Shown piece after piece: positions 1 to 6,881 of a DNA stretch of 8,138 nt (position 1 is its first letter; every line of letters begins with the position of its first letter). The position numbers and the translations under genes were made by a program. The notes beneath the pieces are model-generated. The model ran no database searches and had not been told where the DNA came from. It saw only the letters and a list, made by a program, of their open reading frames with translations. Where the stretch lies: positions 1-8,138 of the forward strand of contig JAIRTZ010000026.1 in NCBI GenBank assembly GCA_031254685.1, written 5' to 3'. This DNA is from Methanomassiliicoccaceae archaeon (GTDB lineage Archaea; Thermoplasmatota; Thermoplasmata; Methanomassiliicoccales; Methanomethylophilaceae).

Positions 1-579
1 ATAAAGAGGATCGACAACGGGAAGGGGATCTCTGTCGGGATCCTCGATTGCGGCGCAGACCGCAGGATGATCAACGACCTTTCAAAGAAATATGACGTCA
101 TTGTGTTCCCGCACGGCACGAAGGCCAAGGACATCATCGCCGCAAAAGTGAAGGCATTGATAGTATCCGGCGGCCCGGGCGATCCGGATAACGTCAAAGA
201 TGTCATGAAAACTGTCAAAGAACTGTCATCGTCGATACCGATCGCCGGCGTTGCCCTGGGAGCACAGATCATTGCGAGGGCGTTCGGCTGCAAGACCGTG
301 AAACTAAAATTCGGACATCACGGCTGCAACCAGCCGGTGAAGCATAATGACCGTGTGTACATAACGGCGCAGAACCACATGTACACGATAGACGCAGCAT
401 CCATGAAGGGAACAGGTCTGATAATGGACCAGCACAACGTGAATGACGGTACGTTGGAAGGATTCTCACATTCCTCGTTGCCGATATTCGGCATCCAATA
501 CCAGCCGCTCTCTCCCAAGTACGACGACCATTCGTACTTTTACGAGAAACTCGAAAAGATCATGGGGGTTCGAAAATGA
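1..579 (+). CDS. carA: Carbamoyl-phosphate synthase small subunit, C-terminal part, with a degenerate glutaminase site
   Basis: The reading frame is open from the first base, so the gene enters from the left; 192 residues of the class I amidotransferase domain are visible and the N-terminal CarA domain is missing. Landmarks fit CarA: a GILDCGAD strand at the domain start, SGGPGDPD, the KFGHHGCNQPVK block and ITAQNH, followed by DGTLEGF. CarA normally hydrolyses glutamine and passes ammonia to CarB. Here the nucleophile motif GxCLGHQ reads GVALGAQ (bases 247-267): the catalytic Cys is Ala (253-255) and the following His is Ala. The distal HPE motif reads QPL (502-510), so the catalytic His and Glu are also lost. 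QNHGF, whose Gly and Phe contact glutamine in the E. coli enzyme, reads QNHMY. The fold appears kept while glutaminase chemistry should be absent. The stop overlaps the carB start (ATGA, 576-579), so the two are probably translationally coupled. Identity is near certain; loss of activity is inference. Confidence 0.95.
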   Translation: MKRIDNGKGISVGILDCGADRRMINDLSKKYDVIVFPHGTKAKDIIAAKVKALIVSGGPGDPDNVKDVMKTVKELSSSIPIAGVALGAQIIARAFGCKTVKLKFGHHGCNQPVKHNDRVYITAQNHMYTIDAASMKGTGLIMDQHNVNDGTLEGFSHSSLPIFGIQYQPLSPKYDDHSYFYEKLEKIMGVRK

Positions 580-3500
580 GAAAGGATTACAAGAAGCTCA
601 TGGTCATCGGTTCCGGCCCCATCGTTATAGGACAAGCGGCCGAGTTCGATTTCTCCGGATCGCAGGCTTGCAAATCATTGAAGGAGGAAGGATACAAGAC
701 CGTCCTTGTCAACTCCAATCCCGCTACGATACAGACGGACCTCGACATGGCGGACAGCGTTTACATCGAACCGCTGCAGATCGAGGTCATCGAGAAGATA
801 ATTGAGAAAGAAAAGGTAGATGGCATATTATCAGGAATGGGGGGTCAGACGGCACTGAACCTGTGTTCCGAACTGTCGGACAGCGGGTTCCTGAAGAAGA
901 TGGGCGTTGAGCTTCTCGGCACACAGCCGGACGCGATCGAAATGTCGGAGGACCGTGAACTTTTCAAGAAAACGATGATAAGCATCGGCGAGCCGATCCC
1001 AAAGAGCAGAACTGCGCACACCATTGACGAAGCGCTTGCCGCTGTCGACGAGATCGGTACGTATCCCGTTCTGATAAGGCCTGCATACACATTAGGCGGT
1101 ACAGGCGGAGGCATCGCATACAACGAGGAGGAATTGAGAGAGATATGCGCCCGCGGCCTCGCATACTCAAGAATTCATCAAGTGCTCATAGAGGAGAGCG
1201 TCCTCGGCTGGAAGGAATACGAGTACGAGGTGATGCGCGATAAGCACGACAACTGCATCATCATCTGCGCGATGGAGAACCTTGACGCGATGGGGATACA
1301 CACGGGAGAGAGCATCGTGTGCGCACCGTGCCTCACATTGTCCGACAGGGACCACCAGCGGCTGAAGGCCGCGGCTTTGAAGGTCATACGCGCGCTGCAC
1401 ATCGAGGGCGGCTGCAATGTGCAATTCGCGTTCAACCCCGCCAACGGGGATTACCGCCTGATCGAGGTGAACCCGCGCGTCTCGCGTTCGTCGGCCCTCG
1501 CGTCGAAGGCCACGGGATATCCGATAGCGAGAGTTTCCGCAAAGATCGCCGTCGGTTACGCGCTGAATGAGATAAAGAACAGCGTCACGGGCAGCACGTA
1601 CGCGTCCTTCGAGCCGTCGATCGACTACGTCATCGTCAAGATCCCGAGATGGCCCTTCGACAAGTTCCGCATGGTCGACCGCCGTCTGGGGACGCAGATG
1701 AAGAGCACCGGGGAAACAATGAGCATCGGCCGCACGTTCGAGGAGGCCCTGCTCAAAGGCGTCCGTTCGTTGGAGATAGGCGTCACCGGGCTTGACCGCG
1801 TCACGATGAGCGACGGCGAGATGATGGAAGAACTGAAAAACGCCACCGACAAACGTTTATTCGTCATCGCGGAGGCGTTACGCCGCGGAATGGCCGTCGA
1901 TAAGCTCGCGGACATCGTGAAATGGGACCGTTACTTCGTGCTGAAGATGAAGAACATCGTCGACATGGAAACCAGGATCAAGGATGGGCTGACACCGGAA
2001 CTCCTGCGGAAAGCGAAGGAGATGGGATTCGCGGACGAGACGATCGCGGCGCTGTCCGGGAAAGACGAGAACGATGTCCGGAAGCTCAGGAAGGACCACG
2101 GGATCGTTCCGACGTACAAGATGGTGGACACATGCGCCGGCGAGTACAAGGCGAGGACGCCGTATTTCTACTCCACGTACGGCAGGACGTGCGAGGTCGT
2201 CCGCGACAAAAAGAAGAAGAACGTCGTTATCGTGGGCGGAGGCCCGATACGTATCGGTCAGGGCATCGAATTCGACTACTCCTGCGTGCATGGAGTGATG
2301 GCGCTGCAGGAGGAGGGCGTGGACGCGGTGATAATAAACAACAATCCCGAGACGGTCTCCACGGATTATGACATTTCGAATCGTTTATACTTCGAGCCGC
2401 TGACGCTCGAGGATGTTCTCAACGTCATCGAAAAGGAGGACGCCGACGGCGTCATCGTCCAGTACGGCGGACAGACGAGCGTTAATTTGGCGGTCGATCT
2501 CGAAAAGGCGCTGAAGGGCACGAAGACGAAGGTCCTCGGAACGAGCCCCGACATGATGGACGTCGCCGAGGACCGCAAACGCTTCTCAAAGCTGATGGAC
2601 GACCTGAAGATAAATCAGCCGGCGTCCGGCACGGGATACTCGTTCGACGATCTGAAGGTGATCGCCGACCGCATAGGATATCCGGTGTTGGTGAGGCCGT
2701 CGTATGTTCTCGGAGGAAGGGCGATGGAGATCGTGTATTCCGAGGACGAACTGATGACATATGTCGAAACGGCGGTGAAAGTATCCAGGAAACATCCTGT
2801 GCTCGTTGACAAATACCTGACGGAGGCGATAGAGATAGACGTCGATCTTGTCGCGGACGGGACGGACGTGTTCATCGGCGGGCTGATGGAACATATCGAA
2901 TACGCCGGTGTGCACTCCGGCGATGCAACTATGGTGTTACCTCCGTTCACCCTCAGCGACGAGATGATCGGCAAGCTCGTCGACGTCTCGAGGCGCGTCG
3001 CGCTTGCGCTGCAGGTCAAAGGCATGCTGAACATTCAGCTGGCTGTGAAAGATAACGAGGTATGGATGATCGAAGCGAATCCGAGATCATCGCGGACGAT
3101 ACCGTTCATATCCAAAGCTATCGGCGTCCCGCTGGCGAAGGTCGGGACCAAAGTGATGTTAGGAAAGAGCCTGAAGGAACAGGGCCTCGTCGGATACAGG
3201 ACGCTTGATCACTATGCGGTGAAAGCATCGGTGTTCCCCTTCCTGAAGCTGCCCGGCGTGGATTCCATACTGACGCCGGAGATGAAGAGCACCGGCGAGG
3301 TCATGGGGATAGACGAGGATTTCGATATCGCGTGCTACAAGGCATTGGTCGCCGCCGGGAACAAGCTGCCCAAGAGCGGCGGCGTATATATCACGGTGAA
3401 CGATCACGACAAACCGATGATCCTGAACGCCGTCCGCTCTCTCGCCGACATCGGATTTACCGTGTACGCGACGAAAGGCACGTCAACATATCTCAGGGAG

Positions 3501-3773
3501 AACGGCGTCGACACGACAACGGTGTTCAGAGTGAGCGACAATCAGAACCCGAACGCGATAGGCCTTATGCGCGAAGGAAAGATCAATCTTATAATCAACA
3601 CCCCTTCGCTGCACTCGGGGGCGAGAAGGGACGGCTACATGATGCGCCGCCTTGCCGTTGAGCTCGAGATACCGTTCGTGACGAGCGTCAACGGCGCGAA
3701 CGCGGCCGTCGGGGCGATAAAGAACTCCATAGGAAAGGACCTGAGCGCACGGAGCATGCGCGAGTTCCACTGA
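576..3773 (+). CDS. carB: Carbamoyl-phosphate synthase large subunit
   Basis: A full-length protein of 1065 residues (E. coli CarB has 1073) that makes carbamoyl phosphate from bicarbonate, ammonia and two ATP in the cytoplasm. Two homologous ATP-grasp halves are visible. The first opens with MVIGSGPIVIGQAAEFDFSG and carries R168 in RPAYTLGGTGGG and the metal-binding IEVNPR (E297, N299, R301). The second opens near residue 546 with VIVGGGPIRIGQGIEFDYS and carries R707 in RPSYVLGGRAME and IEANPR (E833, N835, R837). An oligomerisation region lies between them. From about residue 934 comes the MGS-like allosteric domain (GGVYITVNDHDKP, TKGTSTYL, IINTPS). All main synthetic residues look intact, in contrast to the damaged glutaminase site of the partner CarA, so ammonia-dependent synthesis is expected to work. 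The ATG at 576 overlaps the carA stop. The stop TGA directly touches that of the convergent gene. Confidence 0.97.
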   Translation: MRKDYKKLMVIGSGPIVIGQAAEFDFSGSQACKSLKEEGYKTVLVNSNPATIQTDLDMADSVYIEPLQIEVIEKIIEKEKVDGILSGMGGQTALNLCSELSDSGFLKKMGVELLGTQPDAIEMSEDRELFKKTMISIGEPIPKSRTAHTIDEALAAVDEIGTYPVLIRPAYTLGGTGGGIAYNEEELREICARGLAYSRIHQVLIEESVLGWKEYEYEVMRDKHDNCIIICAMENLDAMGIHTGESIVCAPCLTLSDRDHQRLKAAALKVIRALHIEGGCNVQFAFNPANGDYRLIEVNPRVSRSSALASKATGYPIARVSAKIAVGYALNEIKNSVTGSTYASFEPSIDYVIVKIPRWPFDKFRMVDRRLGTQMKSTGETMSIGRTFEEALLKGVRSLEIGVTGLDRVTMSDGEMMEELKNATDKRLFVIAEALRRGMAVDKLADIVKWDRYFVLKMKNIVDMETRIKDGLTPELLRKAKEMGFADETIAALSGKDENDVRKLRKDHGIVPTYKMVDTCAGEYKARTPYFYSTYGRTCEVVRDKKKKNVVIVGGGPIRIGQGIEFDYSCVHGVMALQEEGVDAVIINNNPETVSTDYDISNRLYFEPLTLEDVLNVIEKEDADGVIVQYGGQTSVNLAVDLEKALKGTKTKVLGTSPDMMDVAEDRKRFSKLMDDLKINQPASGTGYSFDDLKVIADRIGYPVLVRPSYVLGGRAMEIVYSEDELMTYVETAVKVSRKHPVLVDKYLTEAIEIDVDLVADGTDVFIGGLMEHIEYAGVHSGDATMVLPPFTLSDEMIGKLVDVSRRVALALQVKGMLNIQLAVKDNEVWMIEANPRSSRTIPFISKAIGVPLAKVGTKVMLGKSLKEQGLVGYRTLDHYAVKASVFPFLKLPGVDSILTPEMKSTGEVMGIDEDFDIACYKALVAAGNKLPKSGGVYITVNDHDKPMILNAVRSLADIGFTVYATKGTSTYLRENGVDTTTVFRVSDNQNPNAIGLMREGKINLIINTPSLHSGARRDGYMMRRLAVELEIPFVTSVNGANAAVGAIKNSIGKDLSARSMREFH

Positions 3774-4268
3774 TCACCTGAGCACAATGCTCGCGACGCC
3801 GCGGCACTGTCTCAGCGACGGTATGAACTCCGGAGGGAGCGAACCGTCCAATACTATCAGCAGATGGACATCGGCGCCGTCCGGGTCGTCGATCACCGCC
3901 TGTTTTATGCTCACGCCCGCCGCTAACGTCACGGCGGACACGTCGGCGAGTATCCCCGGCGTGGACGCGTTCGTCGGACGTATCTCGAGAACGGAGCATC
4001 CGATCTGCGGCGCCACGTCCGAGAGCAACGCGATCGGTCTGAGACCTGCGAAGAATCTCTTTAACTCGGGGTCCCTCTCAATTTTCTGTATCGTCATCCT
4101 TGCGACGCGCCTGTCGGCGCCGGCCGCCCTTCCCAGCGCGGTATCCGATAATTCAACTTCCCCGCAATACGCGTTCCCGTCCCTGACGGACGCCCCGAGA
4201 CGGAGCATCATCTTCGCGACCTTCTCCTGCGAAGGGAAACCGGCAAACACCTCGGACAGACGTTCCAT
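3774..4268 (-). CDS. HTH + ACT-domain regulator of amino-acid metabolism (COG2150-like)
   Basis: A 164-residue protein. Residues about 38-65 (VELSDTALGRAAGADRRVAR) look like a helix-turn-helix with a following helix. Residues about 93-164 have an ACT-domain pattern: VLEIRPTNASTPGILADVSAVT, then the IKQAVIDDPDG turn and the HLLIVLDG strand, ending in GVASIVL. ACT domains bind amino acids or other small ligands and control enzymes or DNA-binding domains; archaeal proteins of this size and order are grouped as predicted regulators of amino-acid metabolism. The ligand and target genes cannot be read from the sequence. The ATG start at 4268 is supported by a TATA box at 4292-4297, which places transcription start on or next to the ATG, so the mRNA is probably leaderless; no clear Shine-Dalgarno precedes it. 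The gene is divergent from the asd-homocysteine operon and convergent with carB with no gap. Family assignment is by pattern memory, not a search. Confidence 0.8.
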   Translation of the reverse strand: MERLSEVFAGFPSQEKVAKMMLRLGASVRDGNAYCGEVELSDTALGRAAGADRRVARMTIQKIERDPELKRFFAGLRPIALLSDVAPQIGCSVLEIRPTNASTPGILADVSAVTLAAGVSIKQAVIDDPDGADVHLLIVLDGSLPPEFIPSLRQCRGVASIVLR

Positions 4269-4291
4269 GCATCTTCATCATCGGAAACGAG

Positions 4292-4297
4292 TATAAA
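4292..4297 (-). promoter_or_regulatory. TATA box of the ACT-domain regulator gene
   Basis: Read on the minus strand this is TTTATA, preceded by a purine-rich GCGAAGGG that may serve as the BRE. Its centre lies about 26-27 bases upstream of the A of the ATG at 4268, the usual archaeal TATA-to-start distance, which predicts a leaderless transcript. The position relative to the gene is the main support; no start site has been mapped. Confidence 0.5.
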
Positions 4298-4380
4298 CCC
4301 TTCGCATCCCGGAGCACTGTACGGGGTCGGACCGACTGTGACTGTCAGCATTTTATCTCATACGATTCCGATCTTTCAGC

Positions 4381-4443
4381 GGCCGGATCCGACCGCTTCG
4401 GAATACAGGCCGGATCGCCCGGCTTTGTTCCGAGTGCAAAGCC
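4381..4443. other. GC-rich segment with overlapping alternative hairpins (possible structured RNA)
   Basis: Three stems can be drawn: TCCGA-N5-TCGGA (4388-4402); AGGCCGG-N5-CCGGCTT (4407-4425, one G-T pair); and the perfect 7-base GGCTTTG-N9-CAAAGCC (4421-4443). The last two share 4421-4425 and so exclude each other. A TATA-like TTTTATCT at 4351-4358 would put a plus-strand start near 4380, just where the segment begins. No poly-T terminator follows. It could be a small RNA or merely a chance GC-rich stretch between promoters; transcription and strand are unknown. Confidence 0.2.
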
Positions 4444-4572
4444 TGAGAACGAACATGCAAAAAAACATACTTGCTACAATTATTCCTCTCCGTGATGCAG
4501 AATACGATCTGCGCAACGCTGGCATTATGCGTAAATTGTCTGCGCGGGACGTTAACAGCGAATTATTTGACC

Positions 4573-4598
4573 TTAAAATATTCTTTAAAGAATTTTAA
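4573..4598. promoter_or_regulatory. AT-rich dyad upstream of the asd TATA box (candidate operator)
   Basis: The core ATTCTTTAAAGAAT (4580-4593) is a perfect 14-base palindrome. The symmetry continues outward as TTAAAA on the left and TTTTAA on the right, broken only by two extra bases on the left arm. It ends 12 bases before the asd TATA box, where an activator or repressor would contact the TBP/TFB complex. The core also contains CTTTAAAG, which itself could act as a second TATA box 27 bases upstream of the main one. The AT-rich setting raises the chance of fortuitous symmetry. Confidence 0.4.
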
Positions 4599-4609
4599 TG
4601 ACAAGAGAG

Positions 4610-4617
4610 CTTTAAAT
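4610..4617 (+). promoter_or_regulatory. TATA box of the asd-homocysteine operon
   Basis: CTTTAAAT matches the archaeal TATA consensus in an AT-rich upstream zone. Counting about 26-27 bases from its centre puts transcription start near 4640, giving a leader of roughly 28 bases before the asd ATG at 4668. This distance also argues against translation from the in-frame TTG at 4620, which would lie upstream of the mRNA start. Confidence 0.55.
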
Positions 4618-4638
4618 CATTGACGGATAATCTACCAT

Positions 4639-4655
4639 GCTACGAATATCGTAGC
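4639..4655. promoter_or_regulatory. Perfect inverted repeat at the asd transcription start (operator or 5' leader hairpin)
   Basis: GCTACGA, spacer ATA, TCGTAGC: a 7-base perfect inverted repeat of 17 bases in total. It covers the predicted transcription start (about 4640), the classic place for a repressor that blocks RNA polymerase in archaea. If transcribed, it would instead form a hairpin at the extreme 5' end of the mRNA, directly followed by the Shine-Dalgarno-like GGGGA (4656-4660) and then the ATG 7 bases later, so it could influence translation or mRNA stability. Which role applies cannot be decided from sequence. Confidence 0.5.
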
Positions 4656-4667
4656 GGGGAATTTAAG

Positions 4668-5729
4668 ATGAGTAAGATACGCGTTGCCGTTCTCGGCGCC
4701 ACGGGAATGATCGGACAAAGATTCATACAGATGCTTGAGGACCACCCCTATTTCGATATAGAGGGGCTGTACGCATCCGAGAGATCGGATGGGAAGAGGC
4801 TGAGGGACGTCCTCAAAGTGAGGGATCACGTTTACAAGGAAGAGACGCTGGATATGAAAATGGAGGCGATGGACCTCAAGAAGATCGCCAAGAACGCGAG
4901 AGTGGCATTCAGCGGCCTCCCGTCGGACCTTGCCGGAAAAACAGAGAGCGACCTCGCGGAGGACGGAATGGCCGTGTTTTCGAACGCGGGCGCGCACAGG
5001 ATGGACAAGCACGTCTCGATACTTGTGCCCGAGGTGAATCCGACGCACATAGACTCGATCAAGGACCAGGACACGTACAGGAACGGGGGTTTCATCATAA
5101 CCAACGCCAACTGTTCGGCGGGCGGCATAGTGCCGCCGCTGGCGGCGATACGCAACGCGTACGGATTGGATCTCGTGTCGGTATCCACATACCAAGCGTT
5201 ATCCGGCGCCGGATATCCGGGAGTCCCGTCAATGGACACCGTCGGCAACGTGATACCGTTCATAGGCGGCGAGGAGGAGAAAATGGAATCGGAACTCGCA
5301 AAGATGCTCGGAACGTACGAGAACAAGGCGTTCGCATATGCAAAGTTCAGGACGCTCGCGAACTGCGCGCGCGTCCCGGTCATAGACGGCCATCTGGAGG
5401 CCCTGGTGGTCAGAATGAACGCCGCCCCGTCGGTAGAGGAACTGGCGGAGACGTTAAGGTCATTCAGGGGAGAGCCCCAGACGCTGAAGCTGCCGTCGGC
5501 ACCGGTGCAGCCTGTCATCGTACGTACGGAGAACAACAGGCCGCAGCCCGCCCTGGACGCCTACGCGGGATCGCCGGAACGGGCCAGAGGGATGGCCACG
5601 ACGGTCGGAAGGATCAGGAAGAGCGACGAATACTACAAGATGTTCATGCTCTCGCACAACACCATCCGCGGAGGCGCGGGCGGCTCAATGCTCAACGCGG
5701 AATTCGCAAAGGCGAAAAAGCTGTTATGA
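4668..5729 (+). CDS. asd: Aspartate-semialdehyde dehydrogenase, archaeal/fungal type
   Basis: A 353-residue cytoplasmic enzyme that reduces aspartyl phosphate with NADPH to aspartate semialdehyde, the branch point to threonine, methionine and lysine. The NADP-binding loop GATGMIGQRF lies at residues 10-19, the catalytic Cys149 in TNANCSAGG, a Tyr-rich QALSGAGYPG segment at 176-185, and the general base His242 in RVPVIDGHLEA. The C-terminal NTIRGGAGGSMLNAE is typical. Length and motifs fit the archaeal/fungal branch rather than the common bacterial one. The ATG at 4668 is chosen over the in-frame TTG at 4620 because GGGGA precedes it at good spacing, the Rossmann strand begins right after it, and the TATA box at 4610-4617 would place the TTG outside the mRNA. 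It is the first gene of the operon; the next starts 9 bases after its stop. In this setting its product is the acceptor for sulfur insertion to homocysteine. Confidence 0.96.
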   Translation: MSKIRVAVLGATGMIGQRFIQMLEDHPYFDIEGLYASERSDGKRLRDVLKVRDHVYKEETLDMKMEAMDLKKIAKNARVAFSGLPSDLAGKTESDLAEDGMAVFSNAGAHRMDKHVSILVPEVNPTHIDSIKDQDTYRNGGFIITNANCSAGGIVPPLAAIRNAYGLDLVSVSTYQALSGAGYPGVPSMDTVGNVIPFIGGEEEKMESELAKMLGTYENKAFAYAKFRTLANCARVPVIDGHLEALVVRMNAAPSVEELAETLRSFRGEPQTLKLPSAPVQPVIVRTENNRPQPALDAYAGSPERARGMATTVGRIRKSDEYYKMFMLSHNTIRGGAGGSMLNAEFAKAKKLL

Positions 5730-5738
5730 GATGATCGA

Positions 5739-6881
5739 ATGAAACGCACATACGACGAGATCAATGATAAGATAAAGAAACGGAAGGCCGTGGTGCTCAC
5801 GGCGGAGGAGGTCATAGAGCTCGTCAAAGACAAAGGCGTGAAGAAGGCCGCCGAAGAGGTCGACGTCGTTACGACGGGGACGTTCGGAGCGATGTGCTCC
5901 TCGGGCGCGTTCCTTAACCTCGGGCACAGCGACCCGCCGATAAGGATGGCGAACATCTCGCTCAACGGTGTGCAGGCGTACGGCGGCATCGCCGCGGTGG
6001 ACACGTATATCGGTGCGACGCAGATGACCGACAGAAAGGGCGGCGGATACGGCGGAGGCCATGTGATCGAAGATCTCGTGGCGGGAAAGAAGATACACCT
6101 CGTCGCGTCCGGTCCCGGTACGGACTGTTACACGCGCAAGAGCATTGAGACGACGATATCGCTGAACTCGATAAACGACGCATACATGTACAACCCGAGG
6201 AACGCGTACCAGAACTATACGGCGGCGACGAACTCCACCGATAAAACGTTACAGACATACATGGGAAAACTGCTGCCGAACTTCCGGAACGTTACGTACA
6301 GTTCCTCCGGCCAGCTGTCGCCGCTGCTCAACGACCCGCATCTCGATACGATAGGCGTCGGCACGCGGATATTCCTGGGCGGCGGAGAAGGCTACGTCGC
6401 GTGGGCGGGAACGCAGTTCAATACGAAAACGCCGGAGATCGACGGTGTGCCGATAGGCGGGGCGAGGACGCTCGCGCTGATCGGCAACCTCCGAGGGATG
6501 GAACGGGAGTTCGTCCGCGGGCTTGACATATTCGGATACGGAACGTCGTTGGCGGTAGGCGTGGGAGTGCCGATACCGATACTCAGCGAGAACGTGATGA
6601 AACGCTGCGCCATATCCGACGAAGAGATATTTACGCAGATATTCGACTACGGCGTCTCCTCGAAGACGAGGCCCGTCATCGGGAAGGTGAACTACGCGGA
6701 CCTCCGGTCCGGTAAGATCGAGTGCGACGGCCATGTGATGAGAACATCGTCGCTGTCCTCGTACAAGTACGCACGGAAGGTGTCCGGGAAGCTGAAGGAA
6801 TGGATCGAGTCGGACAAGTTCACGCTCACCGTACCGTCGATACCCCTGCCCAAAGAAGGCACCCTTAAGGAGCTGAGATGA
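5739..6881 (+). CDS. Homocysteine biosynthesis protein, COG1900/DUF39 (MA1821-like)
   Basis: A 380-residue protein of the family shown genetically in Methanosarcina acetivorans (MA1821) to be needed, with an adjacent NIL-ferredoxin, for homocysteine synthesis from aspartate semialdehyde and sulfide. Family signatures: TTGTFGAMCSSGAFLN with Cys53, the glycine-rich GGGYGGGHVIEDLVAGK (101-117), ASGPGTDCY with Cys130, and FLGGGEGYVAW (212-222). Cys53 and Cys130 match, from memory, the two cysteines needed in MA1821, consistent with a persulfide or thioester-type mechanism. Two further cysteines (290, 329) lie in the C-terminal part. Some relatives such as MJ0100 add a CBS-domain pair that binds S-adenosylmethionine; this protein ends at the catalytic domain and lacks it. 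A GAGATGAT sequence resembling the archaeal Shine-Dalgarno lies just before the ATG. The stop overlaps the ferredoxin start (ATGA, 6878-6881). It presumably acts in the cytoplasm with its two downstream partners. Confidence 0.92.
   Translation: MKRTYDEINDKIKKRKAVVLTAEEVIELVKDKGVKKAAEEVDVVTTGTFGAMCSSGAFLNLGHSDPPIRMANISLNGVQAYGGIAAVDTYIGATQMTDRKGGGYGGGHVIEDLVAGKKIHLVASGPGTDCYTRKSIETTISLNSINDAYMYNPRNAYQNYTAATNSTDKTLQTYMGKLLPNFRNVTYSSSGQLSPLLNDPHLDTIGVGTRIFLGGGEGYVAWAGTQFNTKTPEIDGVPIGGARTLALIGNLRGMEREFVRGLDIFGYGTSLAVGVGVPIPILSENVMKRCAISDEEIFTQIFDYGVSSKTRPVIGKVNYADLRSGKIECDGHVMRTSSLSSYKYARKVSGKLKEWIESDKFTLTVPSIPLPKEGTLKELR

Larger units (their letters stand above)
4269..4667. other. Divergent intergenic region between the ACT regulator and asd
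   Basis: This 399-base gap holds promoters for both directions and no gene I can support. From the left: the regulator's TATA box (4292-4297); small palindromes GTCGGACCGAC (4326-4336) and TGACTGTCA (4339-4347); a GC-rich foldable stretch (4381-4443) with the direct repeat GGCCGGATC at 4381-4389 and 4408-4416; a short inverted repeat GCAGA-N6-TCTGC (4497-4512); then an AT-rich zone with a long dyad, the asd TATA box and a perfect inverted repeat. An open frame at 4338-4598 crosses it but looks non-coding. The length is unusually generous next to genes that otherwise overlap or abut, which suggests regulatory content. Confidence 0.8.

Noticed and set aside
1..579. carA as a decaying pseudogene
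   Set aside because: The frame is intact, the ATGA coupling to carB is preserved, and the conserved structural motifs remain; only catalytic and pocket residues are changed, which fits selective loss of glutaminase activity better than drift.
1625..3034. Long open frames on the minus strand across carB
   Set aside because: They mirror the GC-rich codon structure of carB, have arginine- and serine-rich low-complexity translations, and no promoter or ribosome-binding site.
4407..4443. Possible tRNA or known riboswitch in the divergent region
   Set aside because: No T-loop consensus, acceptor stem or CCA fits, and I recognise no riboswitch core; only simple hairpins are present.
4338..4598. 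An 86-codon open frame on the plus strand, or its 47-codon part from the ATG at 4455, as a small gene
   Set aside because: Codon use (many A/T-ending codons) differs from every neighbour, no ribosome-binding sequence precedes either ATG, it runs through promoter and dyad elements, and the residues suggest no known family. The 47-residue part looks slightly protein-like, so conservation in relatives would be the deciding test.
4620..4667. TTG at 4620 as the start of asd, adding 16 residues
   Set aside because: It lies only a few bases after the TATA box and thus before the predicted transcript start; the added residues (TDNLPCYEYRSGEF) do not belong to the family, and the ATG at 4668 has a GGGGA ribosome-binding sequence.
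5731..5742. Mini-frame ATG ATC GAA TGA between asd and the COG1900 gene as a regulatory leader peptide
   Set aside because: Three sense codons overlapping the Shine-Dalgarno-like GAGATGAT are most simply a by-product of that sequence.
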